Assembly (NCBI RefSeq): GCF_005144885.1
Contig: NZ_CP039690.1
Span: 5,903,001-5,967,000 of the forward strand
DNA: 64,000 nucleotides
Direction of reading: 5' to 3'
From: Phreatobacter stygius
Lineage (GTDB): Bacteria > Pseudomonadota > Alphaproteobacteria > Rhizobiales > Phreatobacteraceae
Numbering within the stretch: position 1 is the stretch's first letter; each line of letters starts with the position of its first letter. Positions 1 to 9,284 of this stretch are shown piece by piece. A program made the position numbers and the translations under genes. The notes under the pieces are model-generated. The model did not search any database. It had not been told where the DNA came from and saw only the letters and a list, made by a program, of their open reading frames with translations.

Positions 1-1
1 C

Positions 2-1303
2 CTGACCGCCACGCTCGATGACGCCGGCCGCAGCCGCCTCGGCCTGAATATTGGCGCCCGCGTGGTCGGGCCGACGCCGCTCAAGGTGACGACCGAAGGC
101 GATGATTCCGGCCGCTACACGGTGGAGGCCGATCTGACCCAGGCCGCGCTCGCCGAACTGCTGCCCGGCTGGAACAAGCCGAGGGGGCAGGCCGCCAAGG
201 CCCGTTTCGTGGCTGTCGAGACCGATGACGGCTGGCGCCTGGAGGACATGGTGGTGGAAGGCCGCGGCGTGCTGGTGCGCGGCTCGGCCGTGCTCGACAA
301 CAGCGGCGGCCTCGTCTCCGGTCTGTTCCCGGCCTATAACCTGTCCGACGGCGACCGGATCAATATCCGGGTCGAACGCGCCGGCTCCGGCCACAAGGTG
401 ACGGTGCGCGGCGAGATGATGGACGCGCGCCAATTGCTGCGCCAGATGACCGAGGCGCCGCGCCCAGGTGGCGGCACCGGCCCGGGCCAGAGCGGCGAAC
501 TCGAGATCGACATGAAGGCCAATGCCATTGCCGGCGGCAATGGCGAGGTCATCCGCCAGTTCGAGCTGCGCACGGTGAAGCGCGGCTCCGACATCCGCGT
601 GCTCGCTGCCAGCGGCCGGGTCGGACGCAACGCCCCCTTCGCCGTCGAATTGCGCGGCCAGGGCGCCGGCCAGCGCCTGGTGGTGAGTTCGGGCGACGCC
701 GGGGCGACGCTCCGCTTCCTCGACCTCTGGGGCACGCTGCAGGGCGGTGACCTGGCGCTCGTCATGACGCCGGCCCAGGCCGATGGCAGTATTCGCGAGG
801 GCAATATCGAGATCACCAATTTCGCCATTCGGGGCGACCGGGCCATTGCCGGCATGGTGGCGGCGGCCGGCGAGGCCCCCGGTGCGGCCCGCGCGCAGCA
901 GCCGAACGACGCCTTCGCTTTTTCCAGGCTGCGCGCCGGGTTCACGCGCGCCCAGGGCAAGGTGACGGTCAGCGACGGCCTGCTCTGGGGCGCGGCGATC
1001 GGCGCCACCGTCGAGGGTGAATTCGACACCGGCCGGGATCGTCTCCGGCTGCGCGGCACCTATGTCCCGGCTTATGCCTTGAACAATCTGTTCGCCCGCA
1101 TCCCGGTTCTTGGCTTTTTCCTCGGCGGCGCGCCGGATGAGGGTGTCATCGGCATCACCTATGAGATCGCCGGCCAGGTCAGTCAGCCCAAGCTGACGGT
1201 CAATCCGCTTTCGGCGGTGGCCCCGGGTTTCCTGCGCAAGATGTTCGAGTTCCGCGGCCGCAGCGTCGTTCGCTCGGACGAGCAGGGCGGCGCCATTCGC
1301 TGA
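2..1303 (+). CDS. AsmA-like / DUF3971 family protein, C-terminal part (5' end outside window)
   Basis: The reading frame is open to the left edge of the window, so this is the C-terminal ~433 residues of a longer protein. It has the repetitive beta-strand, Gly/Arg-rich texture of AsmA/YhdP-type proteins and ends with a hydrophobic stretch (residues near VLGFFLGG) and the dipeptide-rich tail typical of the DUF3971/AsmA_2 C-terminal domain. Family members are inner-membrane-anchored, periplasm-spanning proteins implicated in lipid transport to the outer membrane. The role here is inferred from that resemblance only. It stops at TGA 1301-1303 and is followed by ~260 bp without a gene before the convergent exported protein. 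Confidence 0.7.
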   Translation: MTATLDDAGRSRLGLNIGARVVGPTPLKVTTEGDDSGRYTVEADLTQAALAELLPGWNKPRGQAAKARFVAVETDDGWRLEDMVVEGRGVLVRGSAVLDNSGGLVSGLFPAYNLSDGDRINIRVERAGSGHKVTVRGEMMDARQLLRQMTEAPRPGGGTGPGQSGELEIDMKANAIAGGNGEVIRQFELRTVKRGSDIRVLAASGRVGRNAPFAVELRGQGAGQRLVVSSGDAGATLRFLDLWGTLQGGDLALVMTPAQADGSIREGNIEITNFAIRGDRAIAGMVAAAGEAPGAARAQQPNDAFAFSRLRAGFTRAQGKVTVSDGLLWGAAIGATVEGEFDTGRDRLRLRGTYVPAYALNNLFARIPVLGFFLGGAPDEGVIGITYEIAGQVSQPKLTVNPLSAVAPGFLRKMFEFRGRSVVRSDEQGGAIR

Positions 1304-1565
1304 CGGGCTTTGCCCGCGGCCGCCCTTCTCCATGGCGTCCAAGCGAATAAATGCTGTTATTGATGGACCTTATGGCGCTTTCTTCAGGTTGAGATCTGGC
1401 GCCCGCGCGTGAACGGGCGCGGCGGGGCCGTGCGCGATGGGCGCCGCACGGGACGCGCCCATGCCCGCTTCGTCCGTGACCATTGGGCGTGTCGGCGGCG
1501 GCCATGCCCATGCCGTGGCCCTGGCCCAAGGCATGGCCGACGCGGCGGCTGAGCGCTCGAATGGT
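1304..1565. other. Intergenic region between convergent genes
   Basis: No coding frame with credible composition is visible. There is a short AT-richer patch near 1345-1375 but no clear T-tracted hairpin. The opposite-strand frame extending from about 2406 through here is Pro/Arg-rich and looks like an antisense shadow. Confidence 0.4.
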
Positions 1566-2123
1566 TCAGCGCCGGGTGAACGTCCAGTTCACGCCGCCCG
1601 GACCGCTGATCCGCAGGCCGCCGCCGCCGGTTCCATAAGAATAGGTTTCCGGTCCCTGGCGGCCGGCCCCCGATGTGGCGCGGGCGGGATCGCAACTGTC
1701 GCTGGACCCGCTCGAGCCGCCGGTGACGACGAAGGTCACCTGATCGCCGATGACCTGGACATGACCGAGCTTTTCCTCGCGCGTGGCGATGACGCAGGAT
1801 GAATTGGTCGTGCCGGAGGCCCGCTTCTTGTCGATCACCCACCGGAAACGGCCATCGGGCCGGATGTCGAGGCTCATGGCGCGCTCGACCTGGACCGGGA
1901 TCACCTGGGTCTGCGGGGTTGGCGTGAGCCCCGAGCCGCTGCTGTTGGGCACCAGCCTGATGCGGGAAACCGGGGTCAGTTCCTCGCCGCTCGACCGTTG
2001 AGCCCAGGCGCCGGCCAGCGCGCTCGTGGAGCTCTGGGCCGAAGCTGATGGCGCTGCGAGCGCCAAGAAAGCCAGAGCGGGGAGGGTGAAGGCAAGGGCC
2101 GAAGCCGGTATCGTCATGCGCAT
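1566..2123 (-). CDS. Small exported protein of unknown function
   Basis: About 185 residues. The N-terminus (MRMTIPASALAFTLPALAFLALAAPSASAQ, split here as MRMTIPASA plus a long Ala/Leu core ending ASAQ) is a classic Sec signal peptide, which is why I start at ATG 2123 (2117 is equally possible) rather than the longer frame to 2192. The mature part is Ser/Gly/Thr-rich with one GTTNSSC and one SDSCDP cysteine, which could form a disulfide in the periplasm. It ends with a short beta-rich VNWTFTRR tail. I recognise no named family; a protease-inhibitor-like or lipocalin-like small beta fold is possible but unsupported. Confidence 0.6.
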   Translation of the reverse strand: MRMTIPASALAFTLPALAFLALAAPSASAQSSTSALAGAWAQRSSGEELTPVSRIRLVPNSSGSGLTPTPQTQVIPVQVERAMSLDIRPDGRFRWVIDKKRASGTTNSSCVIATREEKLGHVQVIGDQVTFVVTGGSSGSSDSCDPARATSGAGRQGPETYSYGTGGGGLRISGPGGVNWTFTRR

Positions 2124-2192
2124 GCTGCATAGACCTTGAATCGTCACAGGCCGCCCCCGCGCGGATCCTGCACAGGGGTGACGTAGGGTCAA

Positions 2193-2508
2193 GTGTTGCG
2201 CTCGGCGGCCCCCGTTCCCATCCGGGTTTGGTTGCGCTACGCGGGTGGGCGCCGTCGGGAATTACCAGTTGGGGTGACGCGCACCCTGAATGGGTCGTTT
2301 TCCGTGAGGAACTGAGCTGAAGTCGTGGATGGCCGGGACAAGCCCGGCCAAGACGAGGGGGGCTCCCTGGAGACGGACGCGGGGTCCGCGCCGTGGCCCG
2401 GCACACCCGTCAGGTCAACACATCGTCTTGCCCGGGCTTGTCCCGGGCATCCACGACTTGTTTGCTCCGAAATCAACCAGTCGTGATCACCGTGCTGCGG
2501 TAACGGCG
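2193..2508. repeat. Intergenic region with an inverted pair of dispersed palindromic elements
   Basis: The 315-bp gap contains two copies of the same ~33-bp palindromic unit facing each other: 2324-2356 (CGTGGATGGCCGGGACAAGC followed by CCGGCCAAGACGA) and 2423-2456 (the reverse-complement form ending GGGCATCCACGA). The same unit recurs in the tandem array at 35788-36230. No gene is visible between them. Such units are common intergenic hairpins in Hyphomicrobiales and may act as transcript ends or nuclease-stable 3' structures. Confidence 0.6.
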
Positions 2509-3522
2509 TCAGCCCGCCAGACCGATGGCGATCTTGCCGAACACGCTATTGGCCTTCATCGCCCGGAACGCCTGGAGACTGTCGGCAAAGGCATAGGTCG
2601 CGCCGACCACCGGCTTCATCCGGGCCTTGCCGATCGCCGCCAGCATGGCCTCGAATTCACGGACCGAGCCGACCGTGATGCCCTGCAGGCGCACCCGCCG
2701 CATCACCGCCAGCGGCAGGTTCAACGGCGCGATGGCGCCGGACAACACACCGACCAGCGAGATGATGCCGCCTGGCCGGATCGCGCGCAGCGCGCTTTCC
2801 AGCGTCGCGGCGCCGCCGACCTCGATGATATGGTCGATACCGCCGGGCGCCAGTTGCCGCGCGGCTTCGGCCCAGCGCGGATTGGCGGCATAATTGATGA
2901 TGTGGTCGGCGCCGAGCGCCCTGGCGGCCTCGCCCTTGCGGTCGGACGAGGTCGTGACGATCGCCGTTGCGCCCAGAAGCTTGGCGAATTGCAGGGCGAA
3001 GATGGCAACGCCGCCGGTGCCCTGGATCAGCACGGTGTCGCCGGCCTTGACCGCGCCATGGGTCGACAGCGCCGACCAGGCGGTCAACCCGGCGCAGGGC
3101 AGGCTCGCCGCCTCGGCGGCGCTCAGATGAGCCGGGATGTGGGCGACGCCGCGGGCCGGAAAGATCACCGTGCCGGCCAGCACGCCGTCGCCGCCATGGC
3201 CGCCGCGCGACGACATCAGATTGGCCATGGTCGGTTCGCCGTCGACCCAGTCGGGGAAGAAGGCCGGCACCACCCGGTCGCCCGGCTTGAACGCCGTGAC
3301 ACCGGGGCCGACCGCCGTGACCGTGCCGGCGCAATCCGAGCCCGGCACCACCGGGAAGGTCTGGCGCGGATTGTAGACGCCTTCGACCAGCAGGAGGTCG
3401 CGCCGATTGAGGGTCACCGCCTCGACGGCGATGGCCACCTGGCCAGGGCCGGGGGCCGGGGTCTCGCGCTGTTCGAAGGCAAGGCCGTCGAGGCCGAAGC
3501 GATTGAGAACCAGAGCTTGCAT
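2509..3522 (-). CDS. Zinc-independent medium-chain alcohol dehydrogenase / quinone oxidoreductase-like protein
   Basis: 337 residues starting at ATG 3522 (MQALVLNRFG). N-terminal GroES-like domain (about 1-125) with the GSDCAGTV signature, then a Rossmann domain with a nucleotide-binding loop (GDTVLIQGTGGVAIFALQFAK) near residues 160-180 and SSDRKGEAARALGADHIINY. The four-cysteine structural zinc lobe of classical ADHs is absent, pointing to the NAD(P)H-dependent quinone oxidoreductase/ADH-like branch. The substrate cannot be told. Its start codon overlaps the stop of the upstream rhodanese gene by one base (TGATG), so the two are probably co-transcribed and translationally coupled. Confidence 0.85.
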   Translation of the reverse strand: MQALVLNRFGLDGLAFEQRETPAPGPGQVAIAVEAVTLNRRDLLLVEGVYNPRQTFPVVPGSDCAGTVTAVGPGVTAFKPGDRVVPAFFPDWVDGEPTMANLMSSRGGHGGDGVLAGTVIFPARGVAHIPAHLSAAEAASLPCAGLTAWSALSTHGAVKAGDTVLIQGTGGVAIFALQFAKLLGATAIVTTSSDRKGEAARALGADHIINYAANPRWAEAARQLAPGGIDHIIEVGGAATLESALRAIRPGGIISLVGVLSGAIAPLNLPLAVMRRVRLQGITVGSVREFEAMLAAIGKARMKPVVGATYAFADSLQAFRAMKANSVFGKIAIGLAG

Positions 3523-3845
3523 CAGCCGCGCTCGAAATCCTGGCCGGCCATGGCCCAGGCCTTGATGCCGCCGGCGAGATGCTGGTGATAGGGCAGGCCA
3601 TGCGCTTGTGCGATCTCGCTCGCCTGCACCGAGCGGACGCCGCCGGCGCACATGAACACCACGCGCTTGCCTTGCGGATCGGGGATATCAGAGGGATCGA
3701 AACGCGACAGCGGCAGGTTCACCGCCTCCGGGATCCGGGCCATCAGGAGTTCGTGCGGCTCGCGCACATCGACCAGCAGGATCTCGTCATTGGCCAGCGC
3801 CGCGGCGACATCCTCGGGGCTGAGGTCTTCGACTGTGTAGGACAT
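3522..3845 (-). CDS. Single-domain rhodanese-like protein
   Basis: 107 residues from ATG 3845 (MSYTVEDLSPEDVAAAL). One rhodanese domain: the DVREPHEL strand-loop and the active-site loop MCAGGVRS with the catalytic Cys. It probably carries persulfide sulfur or serves as a small sulfurtransferase in the cytoplasm. A longer frame to 3920 would add a basic, unconserved 25-residue leader and is not preferred. It lies in a two-gene unit with the dehydrogenase downstream (one-base overlap). Confidence 0.85.
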   Translation of the reverse strand: MSYTVEDLSPEDVAAALANDEILLVDVREPHELLMARIPEAVNLPLSRFDPSDIPDPQGKRVVFMCAGGVRSVQASEIAQAHGLPYHQHLAGGIKAWAMAGQDFERG

Positions 3846-3936
3846 GCACGCTCCTCGTCGCGACGAGGATAGTCCCAGGCGCCGGCCAAGGCGAGTGGGG
3901 CGAAAGACAGGGCAGGGCACCCCCGGGGAGGTTCGG

Positions 3937-5046
3937 TCACGCTCCGGCGAGCACGCCGCCGGTTGAGGCTTCTCTGACGCCGGTGGTCGAGGGAAAGGTC
4001 AGCGCCAGGCCGTGCATCGAGCGCACCGCCAGGAAGCCGAAAGCCTGGGCCTCGAGGAAGTCGGACGACCAGCCGACCGCCTCGCCGGTCTTCACCTCGG
4101 CGCGGGCGTGATAGGCCAGGAGCCTGAGCAGCTCGGCATTGCGGGCGCCGCCGCCGCAGACGATCCAGAGCACCGGGCGCTCGGGCACGAAGTCGGCGGC
4201 CCGGGCGATCGAGCGGGCGGTGAAGGTGGTCAGCGTCGCCGCCCCATCCTCGGTCGAGACATTGCCGACGATGCGATGGGCGAAGGCGTTGCGGTCGAGC
4301 GATTTCGGTGGCGATTTGGCGAAGAACGGGTGAACCAGCAGCCAGGCGAGCAGGGCTTCGTCACCGCGTCCGCTCGCCGCCATCACGCCATTGTCGTCCA
4401 TGGCGTGGCCGGTCCGTTCGCGCATCCAGTCGTCGATCAGGGCATTGCCCGGGCCGGTATCGAAGGCGGTCAGCTCGTCGTTCGAGCCGATGAAGGTGAC
4501 ATTGGCGACGCCGCCGACATTGACCACCGCGAGCGGCCGCGGCAGCGCCTTCTGCGCGGCCAGCGCCCGGTGGAACACCGGCACCAGCGGCGCGCCCTGG
4601 CCGCCGGCCGCGATATCGGCCTGGCGCAGGTCATAGACCACGGGAATGCCGAGCCGCTGGCGCAGCGCCAGGCCGTCGCCGATCTGCACGGTCATTTTCA
4701 GGTCCGGACGGTGGATGACGGTCTGGCCGTGAAAGCCGATCACGCCGATATCGGCACGGGTCAGGCCGTTGGCCGCGAGAAAGGCCTCCACCGCTTCGGC
4801 ATGCGCGCGGGTGATCAGCTCTTCGGCCTTGGCCAGCAGCGGCGTGCGGGTCACCCGGTCCTGCAGCCTGGAACCTTCCTTCAGGGCTTCGCGCAGCAGG
4901 GCCCGCTCGTCCTCGCCATAAGCGCGGTAGCCGGTCGGGCCGAAGCCCGAAATCGTCTCGCCGTCGGTATCGAGAAGGGCGACATCGACGCCGTCCATCG
5001 ACGTGCCGGACATCAGGCCGATCGCGCGGAGGGTCTTTCCGGTCAA
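3937..5046 (-). CDS. anmK: Anhydro-N-acetylmuramic acid kinase
   Basis: 369 residues. AnmK phosphorylates and opens 1,6-anhydro-MurNAc to MurNAc-6-phosphate in peptidoglycan recycling in the cytoplasm. The N-terminal [19 protein letters not shown] signature is diagnostic, followed by [23 protein letters not shown] and [14 protein letters not shown], all in order and full length. The start is TTG at 5044-5046. It is supported by a purine-rich GGGAGAG stretch ~7 bases upstream and by the usual distance to the MSGTSMDG motif. It is divergent from tyrS, a conserved neighbourhood in alphaproteobacteria. Confidence 0.95.
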   Translation of the reverse strand: MTGKTLRAIGLMSGTSMDGVDVALLDTDGETISGFGPTGYRAYGEDERALLREALKEGSRLQDRVTRTPLLAKAEELITRAHAEAVEAFLAANGLTRADIGVIGFHGQTVIHRPDLKMTVQIGDGLALRQRLGIPVVYDLRQADIAAGGQGAPLVPVFHRALAAQKALPRPLAVVNVGGVANVTFIGSNDELTAFDTGPGNALIDDWMRERTGHAMDDNGVMAASGRGDEALLAWLLVHPFFAKSPPKSLDRNAFAHRIVGNVSTEDGAATLTTFTARSIARAADFVPERPVLWIVCGGGARNAELLRLLAYHARAEVKTGEAVGWSSDFLEAQAFGFLAVRSMHGLALTFPSTTGVREASTGGVLAGA

Positions 5047-5159
5047 AAATGGCTCTCCCGACCAAGACGACTCAAAGGATGAAATCGTGGGTTTCCTCTG
5101 CTACACCGGCTGCCCGCCGGGCGCGAGGCCCGGGCGGTTTCATCCGGCTTGGAAAGATC
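5047..5159. promoter_or_regulatory. Divergent anmK/tyrS promoter region
   Basis: The 113-bp gap between two outward-reading genes must hold both promoters. A GC-rich imperfect hairpin (GCCCGCCGGGCGCGAGGCCCGGGC, about 5110-5134, quoted only to show its self-complementary GC arms) lies in the tyrS leader. No convincing -35/-10 pair and no T-box-like element are visible. Confidence 0.4.
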
Positions 5160-6413
5160 ATGACGACCCCGACATCAGACTTCCTGCGCATCCTGACCGA
5201 GCGCGGGTTCATCCATCAGTCCTCCGATTTCGCTGGCATCGACCAGCTGGCCGCCAAGGGCGATGTGGTCTGTTATGTCGGTTACGACTGCACCGCGCCG
5301 TCGCTGCATATTGGCCACCTCCTGTCGATCATGATGCTGCATTGGCTGCAGAAGACCGGCGGCGGAAAGCCGATCACCCTGATGGGCGGCGGCACGACCC
5401 GGGTCGGCGATCCCTCGGGCCGCGACGAGACGCGCAAGATCCTCACCCTCGAGGATATCGAGGCCAATAAGAATGCCATCAAGGGCGTGTTCTCGAAGTT
5501 CCTGACCTTCGGCGACGGCAAGACCGACGCGGTCATGGCCGACAACGCGGAATGGCTGACGAAGCTCAACTATATCGAGATGTTGCGCGACATCGGCCGG
5601 CATTTCTCGGTCAACCGCATGCTCAGCATGGATTCGGTCAAGCTCCGGCTCGACCGCGACCAGGAGCTCAGCTTCATCGAATTCAACTACATGATCCTGC
5701 AGGCCTATGACTTCGTCGAGCTGGCCCGCCGCTACAACTGCAACCTGCAGATGGGCGGCTCGGATCAATGGGGCAATATCGTCACCGGCATCGATCTCGG
5801 CCGGCGCATGGGCACGCACCAGCTCTACGCCCTGACCTGTCCGCTGCTCACCACCTCGTCCGGCGCCAAAATGGGCAAGACCGCCGCCGGCGCGGTCTGG
5901 CTCAATGCCGACATGCTGTCGGCCTATGACTACTGGCAGTACTGGCGCAACACCGAGGATGCCGACGTGTCGCGCTTCCTCAAGCTGTTCACCACCTTGC
6001 CGATGGATGAGATCGCCCGGCTTTCGGCCCTTGGCGGCGCCGAGATCAACGATGCCAAGAAGGTGCTGGCGACCGAGGCGACCGCGCTGATCCATGGCCG
6101 GCAGTCGGCCGAGGCGGCCGCCGAGACCGCGCGCCAGACCTTCGAGCAGGGCCAGGTCTCGGCCGACCTGCCGACCATTGTCGTGCCGGCGGCCGAGCTT
6201 GCCGGCGGCATCGGCGTGCTCGCCCTGTTCGTCCGCGCCGGCCTCGTCGCCTCCAACGGCGAGGCGCGCCGCCAGGTTCAGGGCGGCGGGCTCCGGCTCA
6301 ATGACGAGGCGCTCGCCGACCCGCAATTGCTGGTCAATGCCGGGCATCTGAAGGACGGCGTGCTCAAGCTGTCTTTTGGTCGCAAGAAACACGTGCTGGT
6401 CAAGGCCAGCTGA
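5160..6413 (+). CDS. tyrS: Tyrosyl-tRNA synthetase
   Basis: 417 residues from ATG 5160 ([12 protein letters not shown]). It charges tRNA-Tyr with tyrosine. Class I signatures are present: the HIGH motif in [10 protein letters not shown], tyrosine-pocket residues in [25 protein letters not shown], and a KMSKS-equivalent [11 protein letters not shown]. The C-terminal ~60 residues form an S4 RNA-binding domain ([16 protein letters not shown]). It is the usual bacterial TyrRS length. The upstream in-frame extension to 5049 is rejected because it is compositionally odd and overlaps the divergent promoter region. Confidence 0.97.
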   Translation: MTTPTSDFLRILTERGFIHQSSDFAGIDQLAAKGDVVCYVGYDCTAPSLHIGHLLSIMMLHWLQKTGGGKPITLMGGGTTRVGDPSGRDETRKILTLEDIEANKNAIKGVFSKFLTFGDGKTDAVMADNAEWLTKLNYIEMLRDIGRHFSVNRMLSMDSVKLRLDRDQELSFIEFNYMILQAYDFVELARRYNCNLQMGGSDQWGNIVTGIDLGRRMGTHQLYALTCPLLTTSSGAKMGKTAAGAVWLNADMLSAYDYWQYWRNTEDADVSRFLKLFTTLPMDEIARLSALGGAEINDAKKVLATEATALIHGRQSAEAAAETARQTFEQGQVSADLPTIVVPAAELAGGIGVLALFVRAGLVASNGEARRQVQGGGLRLNDEALADPQLLVNAGHLKDGVLKLSFGRKKHVLVKAS

Positions 6414-6429
6414 CAGGGACGGAGGCATC

Positions 6430-7053
6430 ATGACCTTGAAGTTCTTCTTTGGGCCCAAGACCTGCGCGCTGGCCTCGCGCATCGCTTTGGAGGAGGCCGG
6501 CGCGGCTTACGAGGCGGTGCGCCTCGACATGGCCGGCGGCCAGCAGAGGACCGCCGACTATCTCGCCGTCAATCCGAAGGGCAGGGTGCCGGCCTTGGCG
6601 ACGCCCCAGGGTGTGCTGACCGAGACGCCGGCGATCCTGGCCTATATCGCCCAGGCCTATCCCCAGGCGAAACTGGCGCCATCGGACGATGCCTTCGCCT
6701 TCGCCCAGATCCAGGCCTTCAACAGCTATCTCTGCTCGACCGTCCACATCAATCACGCTCACAAGATGCGCGGCTATCGCTGGGCCAGCGAAGAAACCTC
6801 CTATGCCGACATGAAGCGCAAGGTGCCGGAGACCATGGCCGAGAGCTTCGCTCTGATCGAACGCGAGATGCTGGTTGGTCCCTGGGCGATGGGCGAGAGC
6901 TATACGATTGCCGATCCCTATCTCTACACCATGGCGCGCTGGCTCGAAGGCGACGGCGTCGACGTCGCGCGCTTCCCGAAAGTAGCCGACCACATGCGGC
7001 GCATGCAGGAGCGGCCGGCGGTGCAGCGGGCGATCGCTGGCGACGCGGCCTGA
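6430..7053 (+). CDS. Glutathione S-transferase family protein
   Basis: 207 residues from ATG 6430, preceded by a GGAGG ribosome site at 6420-6424. Thioredoxin-like N-domain (1-78) with KTCALASRIALEEAG and the Cys typical of bacterial beta-class GSTs, the cis-Pro strand RVPALATPQGVLTETPAILAYIAQ, and an all-helical C-domain with the N-capping motif YTIADPYLYT. It probably conjugates or reduces electrophiles using glutathione; the substrate is unknown. It sits 16 bp after tyrS and may be read through from it. Confidence 0.9.
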   Translation: MTLKFFFGPKTCALASRIALEEAGAAYEAVRLDMAGGQQRTADYLAVNPKGRVPALATPQGVLTETPAILAYIAQAYPQAKLAPSDDAFAFAQIQAFNSYLCSTVHINHAHKMRGYRWASEETSYADMKRKVPETMAESFALIEREMLVGPWAMGESYTIADPYLYTMARWLEGDGVDVARFPKVADHMRRMQERPAVQRAIAGDAA

Positions 7054-7075
7054 CGCGGAAGGGCTCTTGAGTTAA

Positions 7076-7090
7076 CCCTCTCCCATTGGG
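7076..7090. repeat. Left half of an interrupted dispersed palindrome, with target-site duplication
   Basis: CCCTCTCCCATTGGG is the left part of a repeat whose right part resumes at 8512. The last nine bases, CCCATTGGG (7082-7090), are repeated at 8512-8520 and form the target duplication of the insertion sequence between them. An uninterrupted relative lies at 47178-47225. Confidence 0.8.
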
Positions 7091-8511
7091 CTACTAGATT
7101 CACACATCTTTTGCCTGGGCGAGAGCGTCCCATCCCTGCTTGGCATCGTAGAAGGATAGCCAGCCCTGTAGCATGACCATCGGGCCAGGCTTGCCGTAAT
7201 ATCCGGTCCAGCCACCGAGCCTTGCGCAAACCCAGGCGGCAAAGGCGAGCGAGCCCTTGGGGTGTGGATTCTTCTGCCGCTGGGTCTTGCCCTCCAGCTT
7301 GGCCGAGAGCGCCTCGAGCAAGGGCTGATCTTCCGGCTGGAAGGCATCGGTGAACGGCCTGAGCGGGGTCTGAGGCGATGCGCCGTCACGAGCATGGACG
7401 AGTTGCTGGACGCTGACCGCGGCCACCAGCGCTGCCATGACCAGCTTGAGACGGGGCACATCCTCGGCGATGCGCAGGCCTTCGATGTCGTAGCCCTGGG
7501 TCTTCAGGGTGCGGAACAACTGCTCGATGGCCCAACGACGCCGGTAGAGCTCGGCCACCGCCAGGGCTTCGGTGATGTCGCGGACCGCGCGCGAGATCAA
7601 GAGCCGCCAGTGAACCGCCGGCTCGCCCGCCGGTGGATCGACTTCGCGGATATCGACCAGCGTCATGCCGACGCTCGCCGGCAGGGCCTCAAGTCCTGGT
7701 GTGCCGGCCTTGGGACGTGCCAATTGCGCCGCCATGAAGCGGACCGCCAGTCGCGCCTGGCGCGCCTTGCGGCCGGGCTTGGCCGGCAGGTCCAGCAGGG
7801 TCCGGCCGGCCTCAGGCAAGGCATCCACGGTGGCAAACAGCCGACCGCCATCGCCGAGGCTGCGATCTTGGGCCGCCCTGACCAGAAGCTCGATGTCCTT
7901 CGGGCGTCGTGCAAAGGCCTCGAAGATATCGCCCTCGCGATCGGCGATCACCGTCACGCTACGAGCCAGCGCCCCGATCCTGGCCGCGTCTTCGCCCCCT
8001 TCCAGCCAGCGCCGGCTCTCTTTCGCCGCCAATGGGCGGGATTTCCGCTCCCCACGCAAGCCTTTGTCGCGGCTCATGAATTGAGCATGCGCCAACCCCA
8101 GGATGGCGCCGTCCTCGGCATCCACCGCGATCATCGCATGCAACATAAGCCCACCGCCGCCGCTCGACTTGATGCTGGTGGTGTCCTGGATCGCCAGCAC
8201 CGGCCGGCCGATACACCGTTCCGCCGTGCGCTCTTGCGCCGTCGCCGCCATCTCTTCGACCGTCACCGCCGGATTGCGCAGCAAACGGGTCAGGCGCATC
8301 TCGCCTCGCCGGTTGCCGCCCAGCGGCCGAATCCGAATGCCACGACCACCCCACTCGACCAGCCGGCGGTGCAAAAAGACCCCCCTTTTTCCAGCCGGCG
8401 GTCGCCAAACCGCCCCAGCCCATGCTCCTGCATCTGCTTCCTCCCGCTAGCTGCGGATCAAGGAATCAGAGCCGCATCCTCCTCGCAACCCACGATGTGT
8501 GAATGTCGTAG
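7091..8511 (-). mobile_element. IS4-family (Tn5/IS50-like) insertion sequence, 1421 bp
   Basis: Both ends can be defined from the sequence. The left terminus CTACTAGATTCACACATC (7091-7108) and the reverse complement of the right terminus, CTACGACATTCACACATC (8494-8511), match at 16 of 18 positions. They are flanked by identical 9-bp direct repeats CCCATTGGG. Nine-base duplications are known for the IS50 branch of IS4. The element carries one transposase gene on the minus strand, whose stop codon lies inside the left terminal repeat. It landed inside the stem of a dispersed palindrome. Confidence 0.85.
7100..8433 (-). pseudogene. IS4-family transposase, interrupted by a -1 frameshift near its N-terminus
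   Basis: The DDE transposase core is intact: Asp in LAIQDTTSIK, Asp in VIADREGDIFE, and the IS4 Y-(2)-R-(3)-E-(6)-K signature in YRRRWAIEQLFRTLKTQ. The probable true start is ATG 8433, which has a strong GGGAGGAAG ribosome site and gives MQEHGLGRFGDRRLEK, the conserved N-terminus of the family. At the run A5-G6 (minus strand, around 8380-8395) the reading frame shifts by -1 into the long frame that otherwise would need a TTG start at 8374. One extra G would restore a perfect reading (EKGGVFLHRRLVEW). It is either a decayed or mis-sequenced gene, or translated by slippage. Confidence 0.75.
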
Positions 8512-8664
8512 CCCATTGGGAGAGGGTGGCGCCGTCAGGCGCCGGGTGAGGGGCGTAAGCTTCGACAACACGTGCCGGCGCTCGTCGAGCATACCGCCTT
8601 ATCCTGATTTGGACGTCTCCTCATCCGGCGGCTGACGCCGCCACCTTCTCCCCATGGGAGAAGG
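8512..8664. repeat. Right half of the interrupted palindrome plus an inverted sister element
   Basis: 8512-8554 continues the repeat split by the insertion sequence (GAGAGGGTGGCGCCGTCAGG then CGCCGGGTGAGGGG). A second copy of the family in opposite orientation lies at 8619-8664 (CCTCATCCGGCGGCTGACGC then CGCC and CTTCTCCCCATGGGAGAAGG). No gene is visible in 8512-8705. A strong GC hairpin (CCTCGCCCGC / GCGGGCGAGG, 8680-8701) sits just downstream of the leuD-like stop and could end that transcript, although it lacks a clean T-tract. Confidence 0.6.
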
Positions 8665-8705
8665 TTAGCTAAGCGCCCCCTCGCCCGCAGGCGGGCGAGG
8701 TTTGG

Positions 8706-9284
8706 TTAGCGCCGCGGCGCAGCCCAACCCCTGGCCAGCGCGTCCTTCGCCGTGAAGGCCTCGATCGCCGGTGCTTCGGCCAGCGTCATGTCGATATCGT
8801 CGAAGCCCTTCAGGAGCTGCGTGCGCCAGACCGGATCGATTGAGAAGTCGACCGCCAGATTGCCGGCGGTGATGCGCCGGGCTTCGAGGTCGACGGTCAC
8901 GGTGAGGGCCGCGGCCTCCAGCAGGGCCTCGGCATCGGCCTCGCTGACCTCTGCCGGAACCACGCCGTTCTTGACGCAGTTGGCGGCGAAGATATCGCCG
9001 AAGCTCGGCGCGATCACCACCCGGAAACCGAAATCGGCGAGCGCATAGACCGCCGCCTCGCGCGACGAGCCGCCGCCGAAATTGCGCCGGGCGACCACCA
9101 CGGTCTGGCCGGGCAGGGGCGCCGGCAGCAGGCCTTCGGCAATCAGGTCGTGCAACAGGAAGCGGCCATAACCGTCAGGCTTGCGCGGCTCCTTCATGAA
9201 GCGCGCCGGGATCAGCTGGTCGGTGTCGATATTGGCGGCGGCAAGCCTCAGCATTGGCGCCGTCTCGGTCTTGAACGGTCTCAT
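8706..9284 (-). CDS. Aconitase-superfamily hydratase, small (swivel) subunit, LeuD-like
   Basis: 192 residues from ATG 9284, overlapping the leuC-like stop by four bases. The swivelling domain of 3-isopropylmalate dehydratase-type enzymes is recognisable: [52 protein letters not shown]. However, the normally conserved SSREHAPWAL segment reads [10 protein letters not shown], so the His after SSRE is missing. That, and the catabolic neighbours, argue for a specialised hydratase (citraconate, dimethylmaleate or similar) rather than the leucine-biosynthesis enzyme. The assignment to the superfamily is firm; the substrate is open. Confidence 0.85.
   Translation of the reverse strand: MRPFKTETAPMLRLAAANIDTDQLIPARFMKEPRKPDGYGRFLLHDLIAEGLLPAPLPGQTVVVARRNFGGGSSREAAVYALADFGFRVVIAPSFGDIFAANCVKNGVVPAEVSEADAEALLEAAALTVTVDLEARRITAGNLAVDFSIDPVWRTQLLKGFDDIDMTLAEAPAIEAFTAKDALARGWAAPRR

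Noticed and set aside
1384-2406. Long minus-strand frame (340 codons) over the small exported protein
   Set aside because: Pro/Arg/His-rich composition with no domain; it overlaps a frame with a clean signal peptide and runs through dispersed repeats.
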